Assembly: GCA_036320915.1 (NCBI GenBank)
Contig: JAXBDG010000002.1
Span: forward strand, 3,562,001-3,626,000
From: Linnemannia elongata
Taxonomy: Eukaryota; Mortierellomycota; Mortierellomycetes; Mortierellales; Mortierellaceae
Direction: 5' to 3'
DNA length: 64,000 nt
In this document: piece after piece, positions 11,354-23,700 of the stretch
Numbering within the stretch: position 1 is the first letter of the stretch
Layout of the letters: each line of letters starts with the position of its first letter
Translations under genes and position numbers: made by a program
Notes under the pieces: model-generated
The model's database searches: none
The model's input: only the letters and a program-made list of their open reading frames with translations
Told to the model about the DNA's origin: nothing

Positions 11354-14300
11354 TCAGAACCAGTTCTCAGTTAGTCCTGTGCCGCCAAATCCTCCAGGAT
11401 GGCCGGAGGCAGGTGTATCATCTAGAACAAAGCAAGGAGACACATCATGATTAGCGAAAGGTTTTCACAGGTTAAACATACCCACAGACGAAATAACGAC
11501 GCGCTTTCAAGGCAAAACTTACTGTGGAATTTGTCAAAATCAAGGTCACCCACGTCTTGATCGAATGTAAGGACATTCAACACCGCGCCAGGAGGAATGG
11601 CCAGTTCCGCGATCGTTTTCTCATTGTCATCTAGCTCAGCCTTTCCATAAAGCAGCTTTTGGCACAGCGGAAGAGTGCCCTTGAGCTCCATAATCTGTTG
11701 GCAATATTGAACAGGATAGAAAAGTACCTTTCAATGAGACAAGCTGGACCTACACAGGGGGACGAGCAATAGGTAATGAGCAGAAAGTAAAACTTGCCTT
11801 CAACTTTAGGTCCAAGACAGTGGTGTCCTTGCTAACTTCTGAAAACCTGCGCTCATCGTAGAGGACCTTGCCGGTTTTAATTCGCTTCGATTGGCGCGTT
11901 CCCGTGGAACCGAAGGTCGGTGTCTGCTTCCTTTTGGACTTGGCGTTCGTAGTGGTATTTGAAGGCGGGCTGTCGTTGGTAGGGGCTGGAGCTTGCGAGT
12001 TATCACTGCTTGCAGGAGTAGAGGATGCCTCGTCGTTAATTACAAACTCATCAGCCTTATAGATCCGAACAGTCAACGTGGTCGTCGAGAAATCAAGGAT
12101 CCTACATTGTTTCAAGAGAAAATAAGGGTGAGTCTGTTTGTTTTAACACCACCAAACTTAGTTGTCGCTGGTAGGTAGTAAATATGTGAACATTTCGTAC
12201 CTGCATTCTGGACAATGAGCGGGAGTCGATTGCACGGTGGAAAAGACGTGGTCTTGCGTAGAACTGTCTTCACCCTCCACGGACTCTTGATTCATGATGA
12301 CAATCTCGGGTCCCCCTCCGTACCTAACAAGTTGAGTGGCGAACAGTAATTATCAACGATGGATCATCGAACAACTTCCTCAACTGGTGTAAGCAAACGA
12401 CAAAGCATTGTAGAGAGGTAATGACAATAGCTGTGGACTCCTTACATTGCTGTGAGGTACGACCACTCGTCCTCCCTGATGACTGCCACATTTTCGTTGT
12501 GTTTCTTGTCTGCCAGATTGTTGAGGTCAAACAAGAATAGATCGTGCTTGCAAAGGAGACCATTATTATCAAGTATCTTCGGCCGCTCATTCTTAACAGG
12601 ATCTCTGGTGAAGCCTATCCATCGTTTCATGAAATCTATGAAAGCAAAGAAAAGGGGTTAAACATATGAATAAATGATAATGGGACAGCAGCGACACGAT
12701 CAATATTGCGTCGTTCCGCCCCGTCTACACCATAACAAATCTGAGACGAACCTCTTGATGCTGCGTAGTACCGCTGTCCTGGCACCATATTACTTGGCAA
12801 ACCATGAGTGTTGATGCCTTTCAGCTCGTCCTGTTAGATGAGAAGAAAATAAATGAGCGGGTAAGAAGGTTGTCTGTACCCTCTGTGAGGTGGATGAGCG
12901 CAATAGATCGACGTTGATTACCTTCTCTAATGCGGCTGCGGCAAAAAGACCGTTCGCATCGCCTGACCCTTTGCACTCTTGGCACTCAGGAGCATCGTGT
13001 TCTGGCAGCTCGATTGGTCCAAAGATGTCGGTAAACTTTTTGAGGCACTATCAAGCATCCAAGAGAAAGAAAGTTTTAAGAGTTTGAAGAATGTGACGAG
13101 AGGTGGGAACAACATCATGATCCCTGGATACTCAACCTACCTCTATGTTGATGACTTTGCGACGAGACTTGTCCTCACTGAGGTTGGAGTGCTCACAGAA
13201 AACATCACGCAAGTATGGCTCTGACAAAGGACTGGGATCGGCGGTCGTGGACGTATGAGGGCGATGGAAATCAGGGGAGACTTTTTGCCAGGTTATCAGC
13301 CATGGTTTCGATATCCAGTAAGCTGACGCACTCTTCCTTTTAGAACTAGAAAGTCTTTTTATCTCGTCGATGTCTTGTCTGTGCATGATGTCGTACAACT
13401 TGTCTAGAACAATGGGGACATTGGAGAAGTTAGGAAACACTTAGCGCGCCAACGACAAACTTAGATCCACCCAGATGTTGTTAAAATGAAGAAACAAGAC
13501 AAGCGCACCTTGAAATAAGTCTCGCGTGCATGGCAAACAAACGTCCATTGGAGTCAAGACCGGTTCGATCCTGATGCCACGCTCAGTCAATAGGCGCTGG
13601 GCATCCTATGGGCACGACTTTCAGTAAGGTTTGTGTCTTTCGTTGTCCTTTCAATCACGTAACAACGAGCTTGAAATCGCTGTAAATAAGCACTTACCAC
13701 GCTGATACGCTTGCCTTTTGTAACTGCAATAGGACAAAGATTTTGATGTTTACAAGCCAGGGCAATACTGTCCAGATCGATAATGGTGGAGTCCTCTCGC
13801 AGAGTTCCGTCCTCCAATTCCCGACCTCCATCCAGTTGCATATATTTTGAGAGAGCTGCTGAAGCAACGTAACAGCTGTCGTCCTATTATGCGTCGAGAT
13901 TACTGTCAGCGATCGAGGTATACCATAGCATGAAAGAAAAGACGAAACAGATAGTCATAATCATAATCACAATCAAGACCTCACCTCATCATTGTTGACA
14001 TCCCAACAGCAATATAACTTTCGGCGATCCTCTCGAGCTTGCTCAAACTTGACCCTAGTTTTCTCTTTGCTAGAATTAAGTGAGCATAGGCAGTTTTCAG
14101 ACAGAGAACGTGCTTCTTCATGAATATCAACATAAAAAGATAGCAATCATCGAAACACTTACATTTCGGTGTAGTCCTTCAGCTCGTTGTCGAAATCGGC
14201 GTTGTCTGCCATGACAAGGTCAAGGATATCGGAGGGTGGCTTTATGGGTGTGACTGATGGCTCTGAGGTCCTTCTTGTGTAAGTCAACATGTACGCGTTC

Positions 14301-16549
14301 CGAGACGAAAGAGCGCTATTGAAAAGACAACGTGAGTGTCAGCATTATGAACGTCGCCTATATCAACAAAACCATGCAGAGCAAGTGGAAGTCGCTGCAT
14401 TGTAAAATGTCGTTCATACTTCAAAAGTCGTTCGGCATCAGAGGCTCCTGGTTTTATAGTCTTCTTCTTAGCCTTTGATTTGACCCCAGTCTCGGCGTAG
14501 TCTTCTGGATCGAACACGGTTGAGTCGAACTCTGTAACTTCCTCATCATTCAGAACGAACCACTTGTTTGACCTAAAAAAACGATATTTAGACTGGTGTA
14601 TGTTACTGAATCTTACGCGGAGTTGAGAGGAGTAGTTTACTAGAGGAGACTTACGGTTTGTCCAGCACATGTGCCATAAAGTGACCAGAATGGGCACTTG
14701 GCCCGCTGTGAACCAGCACGGCCGAGAGGTCGTACAGGATCGCGGTTTGCGATCCCAGCAGATCGGAAAAGTCGATTGTCAAGGGGAACCGTATCGTATC
14801 CTTCGACTTCTTCTTTGTCGAGGTCGCGGCGTCGTACACAAACCGCATCAACTGAATGTTCAGGACCTATTCGAATGAAGCGATTGTATATAGTTTGCGT
14901 CAGAGAACCCTGGTACGTCGTAGTGCTTGTTGCATTGCATCGACAGTTTCAGTAGACGTTCGGACATACCTTGGGCAGGCTGTCCAACTTGATCTCTCTT
15001 TTAGCATCCTGGAGTGACTCGCAGAACGAACACGAGTACCTATTTTGTTCGGTCAATTACGGTGTTTAGCCTGAATAACCTATGTACTACCTTCTCAACT
15101 TGAAAGATCATGACTGAGTCGACATCATTCCATGATTTGATTTGCTAACCTGTCCGAACCGACAAGATCCTCGGCCTTAACAAATTCATCGAAGCAATCC
15201 ATAAGGCTGCGGTTTTCCTTGATGTTCAGCATTAGCTCATAAAACGTGCAGTCCCTCACGGAAGACTTTTTGCATTTCTTGCAGGTGGTGATGTAGGAGT
15301 AATGGCCCTGGAACTATCCGGATAGGCAAATATTGATTTTTTGTCAGTAAAGGTATCCTCTCTTCTACGCCGCCTTAGAGCGAGCGGATCCAAGGTCGAG
15401 GCGACGAACCTGGTCCTTGATGAAAGTCCTTAAATACGCATCTTCTTGGGATTGCAAGTGGTTGTCGATCAGCGCCATGAAAAGATTGCAAAACCTAAAG
15501 ATCGGCAAAAGGTAATCTATCACTGTGAGTTCCACTGACTCGTTGCTTTTAGTGATACTCAAGAAGATGTTGTATGTGGCTCCATTCATGTTGTCCACCT
15601 ACTCTTGCGCATCCTGTTGCATGTTAGTGTCCAATTTGAGTGACTTCACAAGCGGGAGAGGGTTGTATGTGTCCTTGGTGCCGTATTCAAGACGAGCAAA
15701 CAGATGCTGAAGCTGATACAGCGCGTCCTGTAGAGCGAGAAAGTGGATTGTTAGAGATGATCAACGACACACCTATCATTAGAAAAGGCATCGAGTCAAT
15801 ATCTCCTGCAGCACCCTTACCGATGACTTGTCGGCATCGACTCTGAAGCGAGATCGACATATAGCATCGCGGAAGGGCAAGTCGTGGAACCAAACCTGGA
15901 GGAGTGAGTTTGCGTAGCAAGTTGCCCCGAGATTCTAACGCATTAAAAATATTAGATTGTTGTCAGTGAAACATCCATATAATTTCGTCCGACGCGTTGT
16001 CTTTTGCTCAAGTTGTACCTTCATCCCTGCTGGACTGTCTGGTTTCCGCTTGGACAGTTCTGGATCCGTCTTTTTGCTGAAAGCCGCAAGATACTCGTCG
16101 AACGCAGCTGTATAAACATTGAACATCTGACGTTGTAAGTACAGATCCTCGCCCATAGGTACCTATCACGCTGTGTATTGGCAGCAACAAAGTTGTCAAT
16201 GGCTAGTGTTCCTACCTTCTTTCTCCCACTGTTCCTGTCCCATGTAGTTCAAGCAGTGAGGGTTCCCATCTTTGCATCGAGCAGCTGTGCAGTTGTTCCC
16301 AGGCATCCCTTTGGCCAGCAAAGGTGATCCTGAAGGACTGTCCTTGTATCGGTTTCCGCAATAGGGGTATATGCTCTCGGTCTTATTGCCATTAGGTTTT
16401 GTAGTGGTGGATGAGCCATTCTCCCCAGTCTCTCTAAACGGTCCCAACCCGTAGATAACCCGGATATGGTCCATGGTCAGGTCGTCCACGTCCCTGACTT
16501 CGTTCCCGACAAACTGCCACTGCTTGTCCTTTCTTGCTATCGGAGGCAT
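11354..16549 (-). CDS. USP48: USP48-type ubiquitin carboxyl-terminal hydrolase
   Basis: I resolve 21 phase-consistent exons: 16216-16549, 16019-16107, 15821-15934, 15603-15727, 15410-15494, 15150-15313, 14970-15039, 14655-14866, 14420-14572, 14163-14315, 13985-14069, 13698-13883, 13509-13605, 13141-13403, 12922-13047, 12752-12830, 12446-12635, 12201-12323, 11798-12101, 11523-11694 and 11354-11421. They encode about 1063 residues, close to human USP48 (1035). The N-terminus has the USP48-specific Cys segment NPHCLNYMGQ. The catalytic Cys is in NLGATCYANSLLQVWF (about C147), the His in SAHSGHFMAHV (about H389) and the Asn/Asp in WFVLNDEEV. A zinc ribbon (TTCKKCKKS, YSCSFCES) sits in the fingers. 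DUSP-like segments follow, then a C-terminal ubiquitin-like domain ending GGFGGTGLTENWF. It removes ubiquitin from substrates, and animal USP48 is nuclear. The intron at 11695-11797 uses a GC donor. Confidence 0.93.
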
Positions 16550-16863
16550 GGCGGAAGTGATCTTCTTGGGGGTGACTATAGTTCCAGCTTCCGACTTGAA
16601 TGGCGCCAAGAGGAAGGCGGCTCTTAACTGGCGATGAAGGAATGAAGAAGAACAAATAGGGGAAGAAGGTGTCTTCAGGTGCATGCTCCACACTTGAGCC
16701 TTTTGTTCTGGGAAATTTCGCTGTGACTCGCAATAGGGTGCTCATATGAAAGTTCAAGTGAGCCAACCAGCCTCGAATTCATCATCTCTCTTTTACTTTC
16801 TTGACCATCTTCACACCTCGCCGCGCCGGATACCCATCTCTCATCGCGCTGTTCGACTCTCCC
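16550..16863. promoter_or_regulatory. Divergent promoter region between USP48 and the J-protein gene
   Basis: Only 314 bp separate the two opposing ATGs (16549 on minus, 16864 on plus), so the two promoters must share this interval. No clear TATA box is visible. This is inferred from layout alone. Confidence 0.55.
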
Positions 16864-18070
16864 ATGGAAAACTACGTGGGTCTCGCTGGATGGGCGTTTC
16901 TCCCTTCCTTTGTCACAAATGTCATTCAGAGCATCTGGTATGCCATCAAGTATCCCGTCAATTCGGCTTCCAAACCAGCCGCCAATACCCCAAAGTACCG
17001 CAGACACTACAACCGCATCTACTGTGGCGTGGTCCTTGCTTACCTCGCATACACGATCGCCGAAGTTGATAGGGCTCTACCCACCAACGCCTATGACTAC
17101 CTCGACCTTGGATTTCACACGTTTTCACAAAAGCAGCTCAGGACCAACTTCAGGAAAGCGTCTCTGCTCTATCACCCCGACAAGGTTGGACAAGTCGGCC
17201 AAGGTAACATCGCTTGACTTCGACTTGTTGTGGGCGGGACCTCATCTCTACTTTCTATCTAGGAACTTTGACTGACCGCGACATTCCTTCAACTTTGGTA
17301 GACACGTTTGTCAAGATTCGAGCTGCACACGAGATTCTGAGCGACCCAGTTCTGAAAATCGCGTATGACCGCTTCGGGCCCGATGTGGTCATTTGTTCAA
17401 CTTGCAAAACCAACAGAGACTTTGTCAACAACGGCCTCACCTCATATTACCCTTTCTACTTTGGCTCTGGACTTGTCCTCGCCCTGATGAGTGTGGTCGG
17501 AAAGGGTCAATTTGGACGTTACTGGCGATTTGTTGTGCTCTTCAGCATGGCAGCACTAGAGCTAATCATGGTGACGCGTCCAGAGCCCCTCTGGTTATTA
17601 TCCTGGATTATGCCCAACCGTGTCACGTTTGAGCAAGTCATCATCCTTCACCAGATCTTTGTGTCGAGCTTCATCGCCATCTCTCAAATTGGACCCATCT
17701 TGGTCCCTTCCAAGGAGCAAGAAAAGAGCAACACCAAGGAGCTGATCGACCGTCTCGAGCTCCTTACCGCCATTTCGAGTATGTTTTCTTGTTGCATCAT
17801 TATGGAGGGAATGTCCGTTTCAATAAGTGCATATGCAAGATATAGCTACTCATCAAAGATTTCTTACTTTTCATTTTGTATGTAGACGCCGAGTCGATTG
17901 GTCAGTTGCAGAGCGTGTTTGATGTGTTTAGGGGGGACGAAGAGTGCATGACCCAGCTGAAGCGCCAGATGGGCATGATGGCTCTTGATTCTCGCTTGAC
18001 GCAGGACCAGCTGCTGAATGAGACCCGGAACGCTGTTCAACGCCGACTCTGGCAGCGCAAGACTGCATAG
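16864..18070 (+). CDS. Membrane-anchored J-domain (DnaJ) protein
   Basis: Three exons, 16864-17203, 17263-17778 and 17886-18070, encode 346 residues. A hydrophobic segment (IYCGVVLAYLAYTIAE, residues about 53-68) precedes a J domain at about 75-150. The J domain contains the HPD tripeptide in LLYHPDKVGQ, the step that stimulates Hsp70 ATPase. An intron splits it just after HPDKVGQVGQ, and AHEILSDPVLKIAYDRFG closes it. A CSTC motif follows, then three or four further hydrophobic helices (including YYPFYFGSGLVLALMSV) and a charged C-terminus. This matches the fungal membrane-associated DnaJ family, probably in the ER or another endomembrane. The ATG at 16864 is preferred because the frame upstream has no ATG. 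Substrates and exact membrane are unknown. Confidence 0.88.
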
Positions 18071-18153
18071 AGCGCATTTTTTTTTTTTTTTTCAAGTAAT
18101 AAAAATGATCGTCTGCTGTGCGGACTGTCTTTTTCTGAGCATGTTTTCCCTCA

Positions 18154-18154
<1 letters not shown>

Positions 18155-18182
<28 letters not shown>
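18155..18182 (+). repeat. Poly(T) tract, 28 nt
   Basis: Uninterrupted T28 between the J-protein stop (18070) and the next ATG (18236). A second T run lies at 18078-18091. Confidence 0.95.
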
Positions 18183-18185
<3 letters not shown>

Positions 18186-18235
18186 CGACGAATTGATCGC
18201 CCTTCGCCCAACTCGCAATCTTTCACTTCACCTAA

Positions 18236-20129
18236 ATGACCATGGCAACCATGGATCCTGTCGCCCTCCCTCTCTTTCAACAACGGAATCTCACTCCTCC
18301 TTCTACCACCACATTGCCTCCTGGCCCAGGGAGACTAAATGCTTCACTCCTCTCACCCCTCTCTACCTCATCCTCAAGCGACCGATCACCAAAGACCTTC
18401 TTGCCTCGCACAACCCTCCGCAACTCGCCCGACCACAGCACTAACTTCCAGCAGCTCCTCTTCCTCCGAGAATGCTTCCACAAGAGCGAATTCTGGGACG
18501 AAGTCGCTATCCTCGACAGAATGCACTACAAGAACAAGAACCAACACAGACAAGCAGGATACTTTCGGCGACTCTGCGAAGTATGCCGCCTGAACACTTC
18601 GAGTCTTGCAGGTTACAACCACAGCTCTCCGTTATCAATTTCTCACGCACTGTTCTGTGGCATGTTTATAGTGTCGGCGCATTGTGGCGCGTATCAGGGA
18701 ACTCAATGTGGCTGGACTGGTTGACGAATTCGTACAAAAGTTTTACTCTGGCAGAAGGTAACCGCGACTCACCAGCTGTTATATGTATGTAACGTCCTTC
18801 TGTGGATTAGGCAATTGACAATATGTAGCTAATGCACAATTCATTTCATTGTAGTTTGAAGTCACTAACGTCAAAGAGTCAATGGGACTCTATACCATAC
18901 CGGTCAGCAGTGGCCTTCATGATGACTCGGATCATTGGCGGAATACTCTTGTTGCGGAAACTCCAGTCTGCGCTTTACGAAACATACGGGTACGTTGAGA
19001 CCAAGCTAAGAAGAGACGATATTTTCCACACCTCCCACAGAAGTGACTTATCTGTAGTTTGTTGCCGCATAATAGGGCGTTTTATCAACTCATGTCCAAG
19101 ACACAGTTCATGGCGTTTGCGTTGATTGCGATCGGACTCTGCAGTAGACTGTCGCTCCTCTCGAAGGCATGGGCAAAGGAATACGTGGATTGTTACAGAC
19201 TTCTGGAGACATGGATGAAAACATTCCCCATGGAGGAGACGCTTGTAGAAGAGGTGGACTATGAGAGGCAACTTCCGGAATCAATTGACAGCGTACTTGT
19301 TGCTAGCTCACCCGACATCCCAGATACCCAATTGCCATCGAAGCCACTGTACCTGTCCGTCGATCAAACTTCATCACTACCTACGCTTGCAGCAGCAGAA
19401 GCAGTAGCATCGGATCTGGGCGAAGTCATTCAACGGAAGGAATTGCTGCCTTCGGCACTGACGGAAGATTCGGCATTATCTTCAAGCCCCTCACCCAGAT
19501 CATCTTCAACACGGAAGCACAATCTGACGAATCGGTCTCCCAGTCTGGAACCTGAGCGTATTCAGGAACGACAGGTTACGATCGAGGCTTCGGATCCACA
19601 CGGGAATCTACTGGATGAGCTCGACACTATTTTCGGATCAAAGTCGTCAACGGCAGCCAGTAGCCCTAGCAGCAAAAAGAAACAGGAAAAGAAGGTTCTA
19701 CCCGACCTGGACGACATCTTCAAAAGCAAGAAAAAACAAAGGCCTACGGACAAGAAACCAGCAGGGTCAGGAACAGGGGTCTCCGACAGTCCGTCGCCAA
19801 TTTCTTCTGCTCCATCAACACCAGGGTCAGGATTCAGCACAAAGGGCAAGGCCAGTACGGGATCCAAGAGTAACTTTGACTCGATCTTTGATTTTGAGCG
19901 GGGGTCTTCGACTTTATCAGCCAGCAGAGAAGGATCGGAATTAACGCCCGTGTCGCCTTTGTCTGACAACAAGAGCAGCAATTCGAGCAAGGTGCGCAAG
20001 GACAAGAAGGACAAGAAGGAAATGGACGATATATTTGGATCGATCATGAAGCCCAAGAAGAAGGCGACTGTGTCTGAGATAGACAGCATCTTTGGCCCAC
20101 CTAAGAAGAAGAAGAAGAAGGCGCTTTAG
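18236..20129 (+). CDS. NEPRO-like nucleolar protein with C-terminal DxIF repeats
   Basis: Four exons, 18236-18580, 18672-18757, 18855-18989 and 19076-20129, encode 539 residues. The N-terminal third matches the NEPRO (nucleolus and neural progenitor protein) N-terminal domain: LLFLRECFHKSEFWDEV, LDRMHYKNKNQHR and a FRRLCE-CRRIVARIREL junction. The human protein is nucleolar and linked to rRNA processing and RNase MRP; transfer of that role is inference. The tail is low-complexity Ser/Lys-rich with five DxIF motifs: DELDTIFGSK (369), DLDDIFKSKKK (389), NFDSIFDFE (445), MDDIFGSIMKPKKK (495) and EIDSIFGPP (523). A basic KKKKKKAL C-terminus follows. The last resembles the (E)IDDIF-lysine signature of small nucleolar-type proteins (DUF1764-like). 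The exon 1 reading frame also runs on into the intron, but only splicing at 18580 restores the conserved domain. Confidence 0.82.
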
Positions 20130-20724
20130 TGTGTTGGACACCATGCTTTTTTTTTCTTTCGAATAAAACGTTGGGCGGTGCGTGCATCACACGTGATGTA
20201 CCACCCATTCGCCAGTCGCAAGCAAGGCCACAGTCCTTCCCAAGCAACCCCTGTCCTGCCCTGTGTTCTGTGTTCTATTCTCTATCTCCCTCTCTCCTCT
20301 CTCCTCTCCCACTCCTCCTCCCTTCCCCCTCCTCTTTTGCCCCCTTAACCTTTTCTTTTCCGTTGTTGTTCCATCCTTTTCTTCTCTATTCCTTGTTGAC
20401 TCATTCTACCCCCATTGCTCTTTCCCACCATTGTCGCCCTTCTTTCGCCACTCCGTCGACTGTGACCTTTCTTTTTTCTTTTCCTTCTCACCACCGCAGC
20501 ACACCAAAAGACAAAAAAAAAAAACGAAACTATATCCGTTCACCCTCAGCGCGTCCATCACCGCCCCCACTCCTTCCTTCACCGTTCACTTTTTCGCTTT
20601 TCTTTTTCCGTCACTACTCTTTTGCCGCAGCATACACGCACACAAGACACCTTTTACACTTCACCTCCTCCCCCAGCAACAACGACACAAACATAAACCC
20701 TATACCCCATCAAACTCCAACACA
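20130..20724. promoter_or_regulatory. CT-rich leader/promoter of the USP7 gene
   Basis: Strongly pyrimidine-rich on the + strand (about 20270-20700). A CACGTG E-box-like core lies near 20191 within a near-palindrome (catcacacgtgatg). The regulatory role is inference. Confidence 0.5.
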
Positions 20725-23700
20725 ATGGTAAGGCGATATGCGAAAGCGACAGGCACTCGTCTTCAAGACCTGTGTTAGGAGAAACAGTGGCTAACGTTGT
20801 GAACACTGTTAACACTGAACTATGATAGGAACAACCAACAGCAGGTCTATTAACAGGGCCTCAGGAAACCCAAACCACACTTATAGAAGCACCTCAACCA
20901 CCACCAGTCGTTGTGGACGACCAAGAAACCGTCCCCTCAATGGTACCAATAGTGGAGACATCGACCGAGGCAGTCGCAACTACGCCACCGCCTCAGGAGG
21001 TCAACCCGGCCGTGCAAACAGACCTTACAGTCGAAGTGCCTACCCAACAATCACAGCCTGAGCCACCTGAACAACCAACACACGAAGCACACCACGTGGA
21101 CGAGCAAGTCGCTCCTACCAACGGTAATACACAGGAAAGTGTACCTGGCGAACAGCAAGAGCCGGCACAGGTGAACGGAGCAACTACTGAGCAAGAGACA
21201 GTAGGAACAATGAATGACATCCCAGCAGCGCCCGTGGAGCAGGAAGTAGCCACGGATCAGGAGCTGGCAGTTCAACCCGTGGAGATCATCGTTCAGGAAG
21301 CAGCAGTTGACGACGCACCAGCGGAAGAGGCTGTGGTCGTGGATGCAGCTGTGGCCATTGCTGCCGGGGACGAGGCACCTGCAGCTGACGCTCCAGCCGT
21401 TGACGCCCTTGCAGTTGAAGCACCTGCTGCCAATGAACCCGCCGCAAACCCAGACGCTGTAGAGGAGGCTGCAGCTGACGCTCCTGCAGACGGAGAGGCT
21501 GCTGAGGCTGCTGACGATGCAGAGTCAGACGATGATGACGACGATGATGCTGCAGAAGCTACTCCCGAGTTCTTTCACCGCTGTGACGATGGTATGCCAC
21601 CTTTTTTAATGCTTGGTTTGTGCAACATTCGCTTCATTTGTACCTAGTGTGTCCATCTTATTCATTCATCGTCTTCAATGCATCGTAGCTGAGTGGATGA
21701 CTCGGAAGCACATTCCTCTGAAAGGAGAACTGGAAGAACGGACATGCGTATATCACGAATGGCGTATTGACGACTGGGCTGGTCTGGACAGACGAACTAC
21801 CAGCCCTGAATTCGTCATTGGAGGGTACAAATGGTAGGTGCACTTGGCCAAGATTTCCTTTGCAGTCATTTATCTGTTTGTAAGTTGGAAATGTAATCTC
21901 AGGTCGCTAAATAAATTGCTCCGCACTCATATGTCCTGTAGGCGACTTCTTGTTTTCCCTCGCGGCAACAATACGACCGATCAAGTCGCTGTCTACCTCG
22001 ACTCTGCTGAGCCTCAGGGAGATGACAGCTGGCATGTGTGTGCTCAGTTCGCGCTCATCATTTCTAACCCCGATGACCCCACTGTTCATTTCACCAACTG
22101 TAAGTTCGGCTAAGCATCTGAACTTTCTTTTCACTTGTTCGACTCGCAGGCGTCACCCACTGACGATAAAAGGAGAGCACTCGTAAGCTAATTATTGTTG
22201 TAAATTCTTTTACTAGCCTCACATCATCGGTTTAACAACGACGAGTCCGACTGGGGCTTTACCAAGTTCTATGCAATTGCGGAACTGGAACGTGCTCGGG
22301 ATTCACGCGGCATTTCCATTCTCAATAATAACCGACTCGTCATCTCGACTTACGTCCGTGTCTACAAGGATCCTACGGGTCTGCTGTGGCAAGAGTCGAA
22401 TGGATACGACTCCAAGGCATCGACAGGCTTTGTTGGATTAGAGAACCAAGGCGCCACCTGTTACATGAATTCAATGCTTCAGTCGCTTTACTTTACCAAC
22501 TACTTCCGCAAGGCGGTGTATGACATTGCCACGGACGAGGAAGAGCCCTCACAGTCTGTGGCACTTGCTCTGCAGCACGTCTTCTACCAATTGTCAATCA
22601 GCTCGAAAGCAGTGTCGACAAAGGACTTGACACAGTCGTTCGGGTGGGATGAGGTCGAGAGTTTCCGACAACACGATGTTCAAGAGTTCAATCGTGTCCT
22701 TCAAGAAAGCTTGGAGCAGAAGATGAGGGTAAGAATCACTTTGTAATATGGCTCAAGTTGTTGGCGTGTTTTGCAAAGAGACCTTGTATGTTAATTACTC
22801 ATTTCTATCGGTTTCGTTTCTAGGGGACAAAAGCTGAAGGGGCGATTCAGTATCTCTTTGGTGGAAAAACTAAGAGTTTCGTCAAGTGTCTGAACGTCGA
22901 ATACGAGTCATCTCTCACAGAGACCTTCTGCGGTAAGTGTCAAATAGAAATTGATATCCTCGAGGAAGGAAGTCCATAGGAAAACTTCTAACTCAAGATA
23001 TTTGATCATCATGTAGATATCCAACTGAACGTCAAAGGGTGTGCAACTCTCAGAGACTCTTTCATCGACTACGTGAAAGTGGAGACGCTGGATGGTGACA
23101 ACCAATACTATGCCGAGGGTCATGGTCTCCAAGATGCGAAAAAGGGCGTTACATTTGAGTCCCTTCCTCCAGTACTCCACTTACATTTAAAGCGCTTCGA
23201 GTACTCTCCTGAGCGGCAAGCAATGGTCAAGATTAACGACAGACACGAATACCCCGAGAAGATTGATCTAGCAGAGTTTGTCGCCGATGGAGAGCAAAAG
23301 GAGAAGTTAGGTGAGGATGGGTACAAATACTCTATCTACGGGTAAGGTTTTATCCTGGCTTATTATGAAGCTCTATTTACGGGATGCGATTGCCTTAAAG
23401 CAGGTCGCCTAAACTAAGCTTCTCATGTACCTATTGATCATATAGAGTTCTTGTTCACTCGGGCGTCATGAACAGAGGACACTACTTTGCCCTCTTGAAG
23501 CCCCAGGCAGATGGCAACTGGTATCGCTTCAACGACGACACTGTTACTCAAGGAACTCTCGCCGATGTCCTAGAGGACAACTACGGCAGCGGTGATCCTG
23601 AGGAGGACATTGAGGCCCTGCCTCTTCCTGAACGACAGGCAAAGAGGCAAAAGCGTGTGACAAACGCGTACATGTTGATCTATATTCGAGACTCTGCAGT

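Noticed and set aside
13555..13580. ggttcgatcc resembling a tRNA T-loop
   Set aside because: It sits inside USP48 exon 13 and no acceptor, D or anticodon arms can be paired around it. No tRNA gene was found in the window.
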